From Verrucomicrobiaceae bacterium UBA7681 (GTDB taxonomy: Bacteria > Verrucomicrobiota > Verrucomicrobiia > Verrucomicrobiales > Verrucomicrobiaceae), in assembly GCA_002482965.1 (NCBI GenBank), contig DLGZ01000053.1:345691-381560 (forward strand): DNA of 35,870 nucleotides, read 5' to 3'. Below the pieces are notes generated by a model, which worked only from the letters and a program-made list of their open reading frames with translations, had not been told where the DNA came from and did not search any database. Position numbers and translations under genes: made by a program. Each line of letters opens with the position of its first letter. The stretch's first letter is position 1. Shown here piece by piece: positions 24,975 to 33,488 of this stretch.

Positions 24975-26414
24975 TCAATAATCCCGAAACGGCCCCCTCG
25001 GCTCCGCCTCATCCATCTCCTTCCGCCACCCTTCAAACTTCCCCCTCATCATCTCCACCACCTCCGGCTTCTCCCCGCTCAGGTCCTTCTTCTCCCCCAG
25101 GTCCGTGCTCAAATCAAAGAGCCCCCCGCCCTTCTCCGACTCCACCCACTTCCAGCTCCCCACCCGCGCCGCCTTGTCCCCACGCCTCTGCCAAAACATC
25201 GCCTCACGCGGTGACTTCACCTCACCCCGCAGCACCGGCAGCATGTCAAACCCGTCAAGCTTCACTCCTTCGTAAGAAGGATGAAGCTTGCCCTTCGAAG
25301 CCTCGTGCGAAGAATGGGCCCCCGTCGCCTTCAACAACGTCGGCACCAGCTCCAGCGAGGTAATGAACTCATCCGTCACCTTCCCCGCCGGCACCTTCCC
25401 CGGCCAGCGCATGATGAAAGGCACCCGCAGTCCCCCCTCCCACATCGTGCTCTTGTGCCCCTTCAGCGGCGCATTCCCCCCGTTCCCGCTCCCCCCGTTG
25501 TCAGACAAAAACACAAAGATCGTATTCCCCGTCTGCCCCGCCTTCTCCACCGCCTCCATCACCGCGCCAATCGCCTCATCCATGCACGTCACCGCCCCGC
25601 AGTAGCGCGCCAGCCTCTCGTCCTTCACCTTCCCCCGATACATCGCCACGTACTTCTCCGGCGCCTGCACCCCCTCGCTCAGCTTCTTGGCACCCTCCTT
25701 CGTCCCCTCCCCAAAGCTCGACGCCCCATGCGGCGCATTGAAGGCCAGATACAAAAAGAACGGCTTCCGCCCCGCATGCTCATTTAAAAAATACAGCGCC
25801 TCACGCCGGAACACGTCCGTCACATACGTCCCCTTGTCCTCCTCCGTCCGCACATTCCCCCGAAACAGCGACGCCACCCCGTACCGCTCATGCGTGAAGT
25901 AGTCGATCCCGTTGTTCCCGTGCCCGTAGAAGAAATCAAAGCCCCGCTGCAGCGGCAGAAATCGCCTCGCCTGCCCCATGTCCCACTTCCCCACGCAGCC
26001 CGTCGCATAGCCCGCCTTCCGCAGCATATCCCCCAGCGTCACCTCCCGCACATCCAGCCCCAGCGTCATCTCCGGCGACACCGCATACTCCTCCGCCGAA
26101 TACCGGTACCCATAATTCACCAAATCATTCCTCACCATATCATAGAGACCGTTCCGCTGCGGAAACCGCCCCGTCAAAATGCTCCCCCGCGACGGCGTAC
26201 ACGCCGACCACGTCACATAAAAGCTCGTCCCCCGCACCCCCTCCGCCGCCAGCCTGTCCAGGTTCGGAGTAATGAGCGGCTTCGTCCCAATGCACCCCAG
26301 ATCCGGATACCCCTGATCATCACTCACAATCAAAACCACATTCGGCTGCCCCGCCAAACCAGCGCCCACAGACAGTAAAACGAAAAAGGAAAAAGCCACA
26401 AATCGAATCCACAT
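24975..26414 (-). CDS. Secreted arylsulfatase-family protein
   Basis: This 479-residue sulfatase carries a signal peptide (MWIRFVAFSFFVLLSVGAGLAG) and is probably periplasmic. It starts its catalytic domain at PNVVLIVSDDQG, with metal-binding Asp residues at about 32-33. The formylglycine motif is ACTPSRGSILTGR, with the Cys at about residue 72 (C-x-P-S-R), so activation by a sulfatase-modifying enzyme is required. Further family marks are GKWDMG, FFLYLAFNAPH and FLSDNGG. An unusual segment at about residues 364-383 is encoded by a dispersed hairpin repeat. The natural substrate (sulfated polysaccharide or other ester) is unknown. I chose the ATG at 26414 to start the signal peptide. Confidence 0.9.
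   Translation of the reverse strand: MWIRFVAFSFFVLLSVGAGLAGQPNVVLIVSDDQGYPDLGCIGTKPLITPNLDRLAAEGVRGTSFYVTWSACTPSRGSILTGRFPQRNGLYDMVRNDLVNYGYRYSAEEYAVSPEMTLGLDVREVTLGDMLRKAGYATGCVGKWDMGQARRFLPLQRGFDFFYGHGNNGIDYFTHERYGVASLFRGNVRTEEDKGTYVTDVFRREALYFLNEHAGRKPFFLYLAFNAPHGASSFGEGTKEGAKKLSEGVQAPEKYVAMYRGKVKDERLARYCGAVTCMDEAIGAVMEAVEKAGQTGNTIFVFLSDNGGSGNGGNAPLKGHKSTMWEGGLRVPFIMRWPGKVPAGKVTDEFITSLELVPTLLKATGAHSSHEASKGKLHPSYEGVKLDGFDMLPVLRGEVKSPREAMFWQRRGDKAARVGSWKWVESEKGGGLFDLSTDLGEKKDLSGEKPEVVEMMRGKFEGWRKEMDEAEPRGPFRDY
25265..25322. repeat. Hairpin repeats inside the sulfatase coding sequence
   Basis: Two small hairpins, 'tccttcgtaagaagga' and 'gcccttcgaagcctcgtgcg' continuing to 'aagaatgggc'. The 16 bases 'gtgcgaagaatgggcc' are identical to 135-150. 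The element sits in frame and encodes a Ser/His/Lys-rich loop (HSSHEASKGKLHPSYEG). Confidence 0.7.
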
Positions 26415-26492
26415 CCCCCCATAACGCAGCCTCACCCCCTTCCTAGCAATCCAAGTCACCTCCCCCAGCCAGAATCACCCAACCAGGTGCCC

Positions 26493-26556
26493 TTTCCGTC
26501 CTTTCCGTCCTTTCCGTCCTTTTTGTCCTTTTTGTCCTTTCCGTCCTTTTCCGTCC
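26493..26556. repeat. Tandem array of 9-mers TTTCCGTCC / TTTTTGTCC, 7 copies
   Basis: Seven units: three tttccgtcc, two tttttgtcc, one tttccgtcc and one 10-base variant. The unit is the same as in the perfect array at 18981-19070, but this array has diverged. Confidence 0.85.
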
Positions 26557-26600
26557 TTCGCACCCGTCGAAGCACAGCATGCCCATCGTCTCGCAGCCAG

Positions 26601-26630
26601 TCCTTCGAAGCCTCGCGCGAAGAATCCTTC
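26601..26630. repeat. 'ttcgaagcctcgcgcgaaga' hairpin repeat
   Basis: It reads tccttcgaagcctcgcgcga followed by agaatccttc. It closely resembles the element inside the sulfatase gene (cttcgaagcctcgtgcgaag), so it belongs to the same family. Confidence 0.6.
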
Positions 26631-26773
26631 CCATCAGCCCCATAGGCCCTATCAGACCTATTCCGCCCCCCCCTTGCAGCGCCAATGACGCGCCAAAAAA
26701 AAACTGGGCGACGCCACAGCGCCGCCCAGCAAAAAAAACCAAGAACAAAAAACAAAGAACCGAAGTTAAAACC

Positions 26774-27169
26774 TCACTTCACCTTGATCAGCTCCACATC
26801 GAAAATCAGCGCCTCATTCGGCCCGATATCCCGACCCGCGCCACGCGGCCCATAAGCCAGCTTCGAAGGAATATAAAAACGATACTTCGCCCCTTCCTGC
26901 ATCAGCTGCACACCCTCAGTCCAGCCCGCGATCACGCGATTCAGCGGAAACTCGATCGACTCCTTGCGCTTGTACGAGCTGTCAAACACCGTGCCATCAA
27001 TCAGCGTCCCCTCGTAGTGCACTTCCACCGTGTCCGTCGCCTTCGGGCTCTTCCCCGTCCCCGGCGTGATCACCTTGTACTGCAGACCGCTCGCAGTCAC
27101 CGTCACGCCCTCTTTTTTGGCGTTGTCTTCGAGAAATTTTTCACCTTTGGCAAGAGCGATGTCGGACAT
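26774..27169 (-). CDS. FKBP-type peptidyl-prolyl cis-trans isomerase
   Basis: This 131-residue protein has a short helical N-terminus (ALAKGEKFLEDNAKKEGV), typical of the linker in FkpA/Mip-like proteins, then a complete FKBP domain: SGLQYKVITPGTG, VEVHYEGTLIDGTVFDSSY, the IAGWTEGVQLM segment, LAYGPRG and a final LIFDVELIKVK strand. The aromatic and Asp residues that line the active site (Tyr, Phe-Asp, Trp, Tyr) are present. There is no signal peptide, so a cytoplasmic location is likely. It speeds proline isomerisation during protein folding. Confidence 0.93.
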   Translation of the reverse strand: MSDIALAKGEKFLEDNAKKEGVTVTASGLQYKVITPGTGKSPKATDTVEVHYEGTLIDGTVFDSSYKRKESIEFPLNRVIAGWTEGVQLMQEGAKYRFYIPSKLAYGPRGAGRDIGPNEALIFDVELIKVK

Positions 27170-27352
27170 GGAATGTGTAGGGGGATTGGGGGTTGGTTAA
27201 TTTCGGAACCCAACCCCTAGCACCCCCCTCAAACTTGTCGACCCCCGAATGCACCCCGTACCACAACCGTCCCGGTTGCCCCCATCCGCCTCGCAACGCC
27301 CCCTCTTCGTCTTGTACTCCCAGCCTCTGAGTACGTTGTTCGGGCTTTCTTG

Positions 27353-27384
27353 TCCTTCGTAGCCTTGGCGAAGAAGGAAGCCCG
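27353..27384. repeat. 'ccttcgtagccttggcgaag' hairpin repeat
   Basis: A member of the TAGCTTTAGCGAAG family (tccttcgtagccttggcgaa followed by gaaggaagc). Arms CTTCG/CGAAG are present. Confidence 0.55.
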
Positions 27385-27654
27385 TTCCGGAAGCTCCACA
27401 TCGCCCCAAACCTGAAACCAGCCAGCGCACGTTTTGCAGTACCGGCTTTAGCCGGAATCTGGAAACGCAGTTCGTGCAAACCGCTCCCGAAAAAACATCC
27501 CCATGACTCCTCGTTCCACGATCCAGCCACACTGACCTTCGCCATTCGTCATTTCCCCTCTCCCCCCCTCACCCACCAACCACTCCTCTCATTCCTCCCC
27601 TTTTTTCCCCTCTTTCCTCTTTTTCGGCCATCCCCATTCCCCATTCCCCTTCCC

Positions 27655-27678
27655 GCATCCAGCATCCAGCATCCAGCC
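27655..27678. repeat. 'gcatccagcatccagcatcc' short tandem repeat
   Basis: Three to four copies of the 7-mer catccag, 48 bases before glpD. A related imperfect array spans the coaB stop codon (4612-4650). Confidence 0.6.
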
Positions 27679-27725
27679 CCAACTCCGCTCTTCCCTTCCC
27701 CCCTCGCCTTCCCTAAACTCCCCCC

Positions 27726-29300
27726 ATGAATCGCGAGCGCCTCTTCACCCAGCTCTCCTCCCACACCGGCCCCTTTGACATCGCCATCATCGGCGGCGGC
27801 GCCACCGGCCTCGGCGCCGCAGTCGATGCCGCCTCACGCGGCCACTCCGTCGTCCTCATCGAGCAGTCAGACTTCGCCAAAGGCACCTCCTCCCGCTCCA
27901 CCAAGCTCGTCCACGGCGGCGTCCGCTACCTCAAGCAGGGCAATGTCTCCCTCGTCCTCGAAGCCCTCCGCGAGCGCGGCCTCCTCGTCCGCAACGCCCC
28001 CCACCTCGTCCACAGCCTCCCCTTCGTCATCCCCAGCTACCACTGGTGGGAAGGCCCCTTCTACGGCATCGGCATGAAGGTTTACGACACCCTCGCCGGC
28101 CAGCTCGGCCTCCAGCCCTCACGCTACCTCTCCCGCGAGGAAATCACCGACCTCCTCCCCACCCTCGAAACCGAAGGCCTCACCGGCGGCGTCGTCTATC
28201 ACGACGGCCAGTTCGACGACGCCCGCCTCGCCATCCACCTCGCCCGCACCGCCGTCAATCACGGCGCCATCGTCCTCAATCACACCCGCTGCCGTGGCCT
28301 CATGAAAGAAAACGGCCACATCATCGGCGTCCAGGCCGAGTGCGTCGAAACCGGCCGCCAGCTCGAAATCCGCGCCAAATGCGTCATCAACGCCACCGGC
28401 GTCTTCGTCGATGACATCCGCCGCATGGACGAGCCCAAGGCCCAAAACATCGTCGCCCCCAGCCAGGGCGTCCACCTCGTCCTCCCCCGCGAATTCCTCC
28501 CCGGCGACTCCGCCATCATGATCCCCAAGACCGACGACGGCCGCGTCCTCTTCGCCGTCCCCTGGCACGGCCGCGTCATCATCGGCACCACCGACACCCC
28601 CGTCGATCACCCCACCCTCGAGCCCCGCGCCCTCCCCGACGAAATCTCCTTCCTCATGCAGCACGCCGCCCGCTACCTCACCCGCGATCCCCACCCCAGC
28701 GACGTCCTCAGCATCTACGCCGGCCTCCGCCCCCTCGTCAAAATGAAGGAAAAAGACCCCGGCACGGGCTCCACCGCCGCCCTCTCCCGCGATCACACCA
28801 TCCTCATCGCCGACTCCGGCCTCCTCACCATCACCGGCGGCAAATGGACCACCTACCGCCGCATGGCCGAAGACGTCATCGATCACGCCGAAATGCTCGG
28901 CGGCTTCGGCATGCGCCACTGCATCACCCCCAGCCTCATGATCCACGGCTCCGCCACCGTCCTCCCTCCCCACGATCCCCTCGCCGTTTACGGCAGCGAC
29001 GCCGCCGAAATCCGCACCCTCGCCGCCCAGCACCCCGAGTGGGCCGCCAAAGTCCACCCCCGCCTCGATCTCACCTGCGCCGAAGTCATCTTCCACGTCC
29101 GCCACGAAATGGCCCGCACCGTCGGCGACGTCCTCGCCCGCCGCAGCCGCAGCCTCCTCCTCGATGCTCAATCAAGCATGTCCGCCGCCCCCCGCGTCGG
29201 CGCCCTCATGGCCACCGAACTCCACTGGGACCCCGAAAAAACCTCCCACGAAATCGACCGCTTCCAAAAACTCGCCTGCGGCTACATCCTCGAAGGCTAA
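27726..29300 (+). CDS. glpD: Aerobic glycerol-3-phosphate dehydrogenase
   Basis: This 524-residue FAD-dependent enzyme oxidises glycerol 3-phosphate to dihydroxyacetone phosphate and passes electrons to the respiratory chain, normally at the membrane surface. The N-terminus has the FAD-binding IAIIGGGATGLGAAVDAASRG motif at about residues 18-38, followed by the diagnostic SSRSTKLVHGGVRYL signature. GTTDTPVDHPT and the LLTITGGKWTTYRRMAED segment are also family hallmarks. The C-terminal domain contains VRHEMARTVGDVLARRSR. Length is normal for GlpD. No glpK or glpF is nearby. A hairpin-rich repeat follows the stop. Confidence 0.95.
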   Translation: MNRERLFTQLSSHTGPFDIAIIGGGATGLGAAVDAASRGHSVVLIEQSDFAKGTSSRSTKLVHGGVRYLKQGNVSLVLEALRERGLLVRNAPHLVHSLPFVIPSYHWWEGPFYGIGMKVYDTLAGQLGLQPSRYLSREEITDLLPTLETEGLTGGVVYHDGQFDDARLAIHLARTAVNHGAIVLNHTRCRGLMKENGHIIGVQAECVETGRQLEIRAKCVINATGVFVDDIRRMDEPKAQNIVAPSQGVHLVLPREFLPGDSAIMIPKTDDGRVLFAVPWHGRVIIGTTDTPVDHPTLEPRALPDEISFLMQHAARYLTRDPHPSDVLSIYAGLRPLVKMKEKDPGTGSTAALSRDHTILIADSGLLTITGGKWTTYRRMAEDVIDHAEMLGGFGMRHCITPSLMIHGSATVLPPHDPLAVYGSDAAEIRTLAAQHPEWAAKVHPRLDLTCAEVIFHVRHEMARTVGDVLARRSRSLLLDAQSSMSAAPRVGALMATELHWDPEKTSHEIDRFQKLACGYILEG

Positions 29301-29321
29301 ACCCCAGCCACTCGTCGCATC

Positions 29322-29427
29322 GCGGCCTGAAGGGCCGCCGGACTCAGCCCAGGGTGCAGCGCAGCAAACCCTGGGTCACGACATCACACGCCCCCCTTTC
29401 ACCGAAGGTCGCACCCTGAAGGGGTGC
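29322..29427 (+). repeat. Three-hairpin element after glpD, related to the bipartite family
   Basis: CGGCC-TGAAG-GGCCG (29323-29337), then CCCAGGG/CCCTGGG arms (29348-29354, 29369-29375), then GCACCC-TGAAG-GGGTGC (29411-29427). The first two hairpins follow the same plan as the element at 7337 but with different sequence. It lies between the glpD stop and the AT-rich island and could terminate glpD transcription. Confidence 0.65.
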
Positions 29428-29502
29428 GGGAGATCACCCGCCATCTCAAAGACTCCTCACTCGCCACCACCATCGACATCATCGCTTTCACCCGAATACT
29501 TG

Positions 29503-30483
29503 TCATGGGGTCGTAATTGACGCGAGAAGATTAAAGTCCATCTGGTACCGCCACACCTCCGACAAGCCTGTACTTGTTTCTCGGTTGTAGCCTTTACTAA
29601 ATGGAAACACTATACTCACCGGTTTATTAATGCACTTCGCCAAATAATACCACACAAACCCAAGCACCTGGGGTTTCGTTGCCAATGGAGTTAGGTATAA
29701 GTTGTCGATGCTACCAGCATTCGCCGTCACGACGCGGTCGAGGGTGTGAGCAGTCACGAACGGATCATACCCAGGCGCAAAACATTGTTCCATCACCCGG
29801 CCGAACGCACCTTGGCATTGCTCCGTTTTCAGACGATTCTCTTGATACATGTGTGGCCGTAGTGGCGGGAAAGGAAACACTTGAATCTTAATTGCCTGCT
29901 TGTGAGTATTAGAAATTGCGTGCATCAAATCCGTATCATACCCACATCCCACAATCAAATAATCGCCGTCGCTATCTAAAGGCCTCGAGTGAGAGCCCTC
30001 AAACCCCCGTACGGGACGCACCTCCGATATGTGGTCAGAAAATTGGGTGCGGCTTCCGCTTTTGTACCGCTCCGGTTCTGAGTAGATAACGTCAACGGAC
30101 GGCCACTTTATTAAGTGCAAGTACCTCAGAAGGAACATTAAATGTGGTCTTATAAAACCTGTCGAATCAATACAAATACGCTCACCCGCATTTAGCGGAA
30201 AACTAGCCAAGTAGTCTAATATAGCGTCGTTTTCTTCAACAGCATTTACTATGTGGCATGTTCCAAATGTAGGCAGGTCGGAATGGTCGATTTGATACTC
30301 GGGAAATATAAGCCAATGAGTATTGATGGCGACAACTTGCTTAAATACCTCACAAACTCGTTCACTGGAATTATATGCTGAAATGAAGCGATCGTAACCT
30401 GCAAGTTTAGCGCCGATATCCTGAGGCTTTATGGATTCTTTTTCAAATAGAAGATAGTCGGAGTAGATCGGGTTCGTTATCAT
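29503..30483 (-). CDS. Unrecognised protein with Rossmann/CARF-like features, fourth gene of the island operon
   Basis: This 326-residue soluble protein has no signal peptide or membrane helix. The central segment ICIDSTGFIRPHLMFLLRYL at about residues 103-122, followed by VDVIYSEPERY (130-140), resembles the strand-'D-x-T-G'-helix pattern of CARF-type Rossmann domains. Further on, YLIVGCGYDTDL (175-186) and LYLTPLATKPQVLGFVWYYL look like a second Rossmann-like unit, and IVFPFSKGYNRETSTG closes the fold. The ATG at 30483 overlaps the ATPase gene by 41 bases; a TTG at 30489 is the alternative. No nuclease or toxin motif is obvious. I do not know the family by name; the CARF-like reading is inference. 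Confidence 0.6.
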   Translation of the reverse strand: MITNPIYSDYLLFEKESIKPQDIGAKLAGYDRFISAYNSSERVCEVFKQVVAINTHWLIFPEYQIDHSDLPTFGTCHIVNAVEENDAILDYLASFPLNAGERICIDSTGFIRPHLMFLLRYLHLIKWPSVDVIYSEPERYKSGSRTQFSDHISEVRPVRGFEGSHSRPLDSDGDYLIVGCGYDTDLMHAISNTHKQAIKIQVFPFPPLRPHMYQENRLKTEQCQGAFGRVMEQCFAPGYDPFVTAHTLDRVVTANAGSIDNLYLTPLATKPQVLGFVWYYLAKCINKPVSIVFPFSKGYNRETSTGLSEVWRYQMDFNLLASITTP

Positions 30484-32500
30484 AATCAATCAAGCGCTTG
30501 TTAAACGGTGGCGTGCATCGCCCAACTTTTTCACGTTCTATTCTCTTAAAATCTGCATCGTTCTGGCTAGCAAATATCGCAAGACAATCTTCCGCACTAA
30601 GATCGATGTTACCTCGAGCAGAAACCGGCAGATAGTACTGCGGAGCAACAAGTGGATTGATACGTAAAACTGTCAGCTGCTCTCCAGGATTACGTTGCCT
30701 TCTATCTCGGTCGCGAATAAAAAACGACCACATCTCGGCAGCTTCAATAATTCGCCTCGCCTGAGGAGAAGTTGTGTTCAGATTGACTGAAAACCTACAG
30801 AGCGAACACTCAGAAGGTTTCTCAGAAAATCTGAGCTTTCGAAGCAGGTTAGCGATTCTTTTGACAGATGCGTCTACCATCCCCCGGTCGGATTCTAAAA
30901 CATTCGCATCGTTAATGAACCAACGACTGGCATCTAAAACTCCCTGTGACTGAGAAGATAAGGTAATTGCGCTCGATGAGTATATACCTTCGCCACGAAA
31001 CAAAGCCCAGTCATAAACATGTTTCAAAGTAGTAATGAAATTACGAATGATACCATCAGACATGCGAATCCATGTTTCCACACCAAGATATCGGGACAAT
31101 AATCCTTTCGGGCCAACATTTTGATCCATTTTCAAATCCGCCAACATCTGGTCTCTCATATCCTCGCTGAAATGATTCAATTTTTTCGCATGCAGGTTCT
31201 CCGGCTTGGGTTTTAGCGAATATTCAAGAGCCGAATTCTGAATGCTTTCCGCAGCTTCCAGGAGATTTTGCTGATCTTCCCAAGCACCATAAAATATGAA
31301 TGTACTGGTTTTTTCAATCAAGGGGTTATCGACAAAACGCAATCGTTCCAAAATGGTCACTACATCTTGCGCGTTATTAATACCTAGTTTTCCCACAACA
31401 TTGAGATGAGCAGTCAGCGCCGAAGAGACGTTCTCGATCCATGGCGAATCCCCCGATCTTTTCTGAAGCTGTAAACGCACAGTCTCCTCTACAGGTAAGC
31501 TTGCCTCAAAGGTTTTAGCAAACATCAACGCAGCATTTTGGTCATTCCAACCTGAAGGCCACCCGCTATTTTCGAATTTTATTCTCGCGAGACAAAGTTC
31601 TGTTGCGAATTCCTGATAATTAAATTTATCACTTCTTAGATCCACATCCAAGTTCAACAACTCATAATCTGAGCCTTCCTTTAGCTCTTCGTCACCACCC
31701 CATGTTTGGTACGTTCTCATGCCATGGAGTCTAGCCCCAATTTTAAAGCTAACGGGATTCTCACGCTCACGCAGCAGCGTATTTATATTTTTTTGCTGCT
31801 CTACGTATAAGTGCTCATATTCATCAATGAACAGAGTGAATTGAATTTCCTTGAGGCAGGGTATACTCTCTCCAAAAATTTTGGGGATTCCGAACGTCAA
31901 TCTCCCTGAGTTAATCAAAAACTGAGGGCAAATTGGCTGCCTAAAACTTGCCATATTAACCTGCCCATCGAGATCACGTTGAAGATGTTTCAAAAAGGCT
32001 GAATACTCCGTTAGGGTTTGTATGACTTGACTAGGTTTGTCATCGAATAACCCAATTAGTTGGCGCACTACATCATTTTCATCGAACGAATCTAATGCGT
32101 TAGCATCTTTTATGAAGTCCAATGCGGTCTGTAAGATGAGCTGACCAAACCACAGCTCCACATAAAAAGAAAATAGCGCTTGCCACTGCGATTCTGACAT
32201 TCTCTTCGCAGTGAAGCGATTTGTGTAGAGACCCATGCATCGGGTGTGAATTCCAAGATAGCCTGTGTCGCGCACGTGCGACAACATTTTGTCTGCCCCA
32301 TAAACCCTCCGTTGTACTGGATAAGAAAAATAACGAAGTAGATGTGTTTTACCCGAACCGCGTCCTCCCAATATTAACATGGGAAGCCTTGACGCAGGGC
32401 GGAGCATTCTCATCAAATTACTGCTTGGATCCACCCAGAGTTTAGTAATTTGATTATCATCAAGGTCTGCGGCTCGAGTCAAATAAAATGGGTTACTCAT
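30443..32500 (-). CDS. Large P-loop ATPase of the defence-type island
   Basis: This 685-residue protein starts with a short segment containing FYLTRAADLDDNQITKLW, then Walker A LGGRGSGKTH (about residues 44-53) and Walker B FTLFIDEYEHL (221-231). It is therefore an ATPase of the STAND/ORC-like AAA group. A long C-terminal region of about 450 residues follows, helical and without a recognised domain, except for a CxxC pair (SECSLCRF) near residue 595 that could hold a metal. Such ATPases act as sensors or motors in bacterial conflict systems (family-level knowledge). It starts 10 bases after the PRTase-like gene and overlaps the next gene by 41 bases. Codon use is AT-rich, unlike the flanks. 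Confidence 0.75.
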   Translation of the reverse strand: MSNPFYLTRAADLDDNQITKLWVDPSSNLMRMLRPASRLPMLILGGRGSGKTHLLRYFSYPVQRRVYGADKMLSHVRDTGYLGIHTRCMGLYTNRFTAKRMSESQWQALFSFYVELWFGQLILQTALDFIKDANALDSFDENDVVRQLIGLFDDKPSQVIQTLTEYSAFLKHLQRDLDGQVNMASFRQPICPQFLINSGRLTFGIPKIFGESIPCLKEIQFTLFIDEYEHLYVEQQKNINTLLRERENPVSFKIGARLHGMRTYQTWGGDEELKEGSDYELLNLDVDLRSDKFNYQEFATELCLARIKFENSGWPSGWNDQNAALMFAKTFEASLPVEETVRLQLQKRSGDSPWIENVSSALTAHLNVVGKLGINNAQDVVTILERLRFVDNPLIEKTSTFIFYGAWEDQQNLLEAAESIQNSALEYSLKPKPENLHAKKLNHFSEDMRDQMLADLKMDQNVGPKGLLSRYLGVETWIRMSDGIIRNFITTLKHVYDWALFRGEGIYSSSAITLSSQSQGVLDASRWFINDANVLESDRGMVDASVKRIANLLRKLRFSEKPSECSLCRFSVNLNTTSPQARRIIEAAEMWSFFIRDRDRRQRNPGEQLTVLRINPLVAPQYYLPVSARGNIDLSAEDCLAIFASQNDADFKRIEREKVGRCTPPFNKRLIDYDNEPDLLRLSSI

Positions 32501-32510
32501 ACAGCTATTC

Positions 32511-33488
32511 TCAAGAGAAGCTTAATTTTTCAATGCGACGAAAGATCGGATGCCATGGAAGCGACGAATTTTCTTTCCATATTGTTGGAAGCGAATTGTC
32601 GGGAGTGTTGTGTTTGAAGCTGACTAACATCTCTGAGCCTCGATATCCCAATATATGCTGTGGGTCAGACTCAACCAGCCTTCCGTAGTGCTCCATAACT
32701 AATTTACCTGTAGCTTGATCAATGCCTTGATGTGGAGTGCGATAAAAATGGCTTTTCAAGCTAAATGCTTTGTAGTCATCGTCAAAGACGATTGCAGCCT
32801 CCACTCGGTCAAATAGATTGAGAGACCTTAGATAGCTCAGCGCGGTATTCGTGGCAAAGATGATAAAATAGTGAACTTTCATACTTGGGGCCGATGCGCG
32901 TATCGCTTTTACGGCAGCTCCCTCTCGACTTTCCACCTGTTGGCCAGTGGCACAGAAATCGTCAAGGTAGATAATTTCAGTCAATGTGGAGGGGCTGAAG
33001 CTAATTGGTGGAGCCGCCCCTGCTTGCGCTGGCATGCCAAAATTTACAACTTTTTCTAAAGACGAACAAACCTGGGTAGGAATTCCGTTAGCTTTACGAA
33101 ATGGATAGAGAAAGCTTGTGCCACTCTCTGACGCACTTCCTACGCCAACAAAGCGAACATGATCTCTTAAATGTCCCAACAAAGCTCCATAAATCGCAGA
33201 GGAGTTTAAACCATTCTTTTTTTGCTCCTGAACAAATTGGTATGCCAATTTTTCTTGGAAAAGAATTCGTAAGCATTCGTTGATTTCATTCTCCCCAAAG
33301 TAAATTAGCTGGGAGAGAAGATGGAAGGCATGGTGCATTTCTGTGTCTGCCGTTGCTACCACACCTCGAAAATTATTTAGCCAGCGGTCAATCTTGACTG
33401 CATCGATATTAGCATCTTTCCACGCGCTAGAGGCCAAGGTTTTCACCAGAGACAAAAACTCCGGAAATTTGTCGGAGTGATTTGTCAT
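32511..33488 (-). CDS. Phosphoribosyltransferase-fold protein of the island
   Basis: This 325-residue protein has IIYLDDFCATGQQ at about residues 172-184. That matches the PRPP-binding loop of type I phosphoribosyltransferases (hydrophobic strand, two acidic residues, then T-G). A second stretch, VHYFIIFATNTALSYL, and EAAIVFDDDY would form the neighbouring strands. The N-terminal 110 residues are helical. It is much longer than a salvage PRTase (about 180-220 residues) and lacks an obvious base-specific hood. Combined with its neighbours, this suggests a role in a conflict system rather than nucleotide salvage. It overlaps the methyltransferase gene by four bases (ATGA). Confidence 0.7.
   Translation of the reverse strand: MTNHSDKFPEFLSLVKTLASSAWKDANIDAVKIDRWLNNFRGVVATADTEMHHAFHLLSQLIYFGENEINECLRILFQEKLAYQFVQEQKKNGLNSSAIYGALLGHLRDHVRFVGVGSASESGTSFLYPFRKANGIPTQVCSSLEKVVNFGMPAQAGAAPPISFSPSTLTEIIYLDDFCATGQQVESREGAAVKAIRASAPSMKVHYFIIFATNTALSYLRSLNLFDRVEAAIVFDDDYKAFSLKSHFYRTPHQGIDQATGKLVMEHYGRLVESDPQHILGYRGSEMLVSFKHNTPDNSLPTIWKENSSLPWHPIFRRIEKLSFS

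Larger units (their letters stand above)
26415..26773. other. Intergenic region between sulfatase and FKBP gene
   Basis: About 360 bases without a gene. It contains the second 9-mer tandem array (26493-26556) and a hairpin repeat (26601-26630). A-rich tracts flank 'gggcgacgccacagcgccgcccag' (about 26706-26730), a GC-rich imperfect hairpin that could be a terminator for the FKBP gene, which is transcribed towards it. Confidence 0.55.
27170..27725. other. Divergent intergenic region before glpD
   Basis: About 556 bases between divergent genes, with no convincing CDS. It contains a hairpin repeat (27353-27384), the inverted sequence 'ccggctttagccgg' (about 27443-27456), a pyrimidine-rich stretch (27550-27620) resembling the one before prfC, and a 'gcatccagcatccagcatcc' repeat at about 27655-27678. 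Promoters for both genes should lie here, but I cannot point to specific boxes. Confidence 0.55.

Noticed and set aside
28119..29171. 350-residue minus-strand frame opposite glpD
   Set aside because: Same Gly/Ala/Asp/Glu/Val-rich shadow composition; glpD on the other strand is certain.
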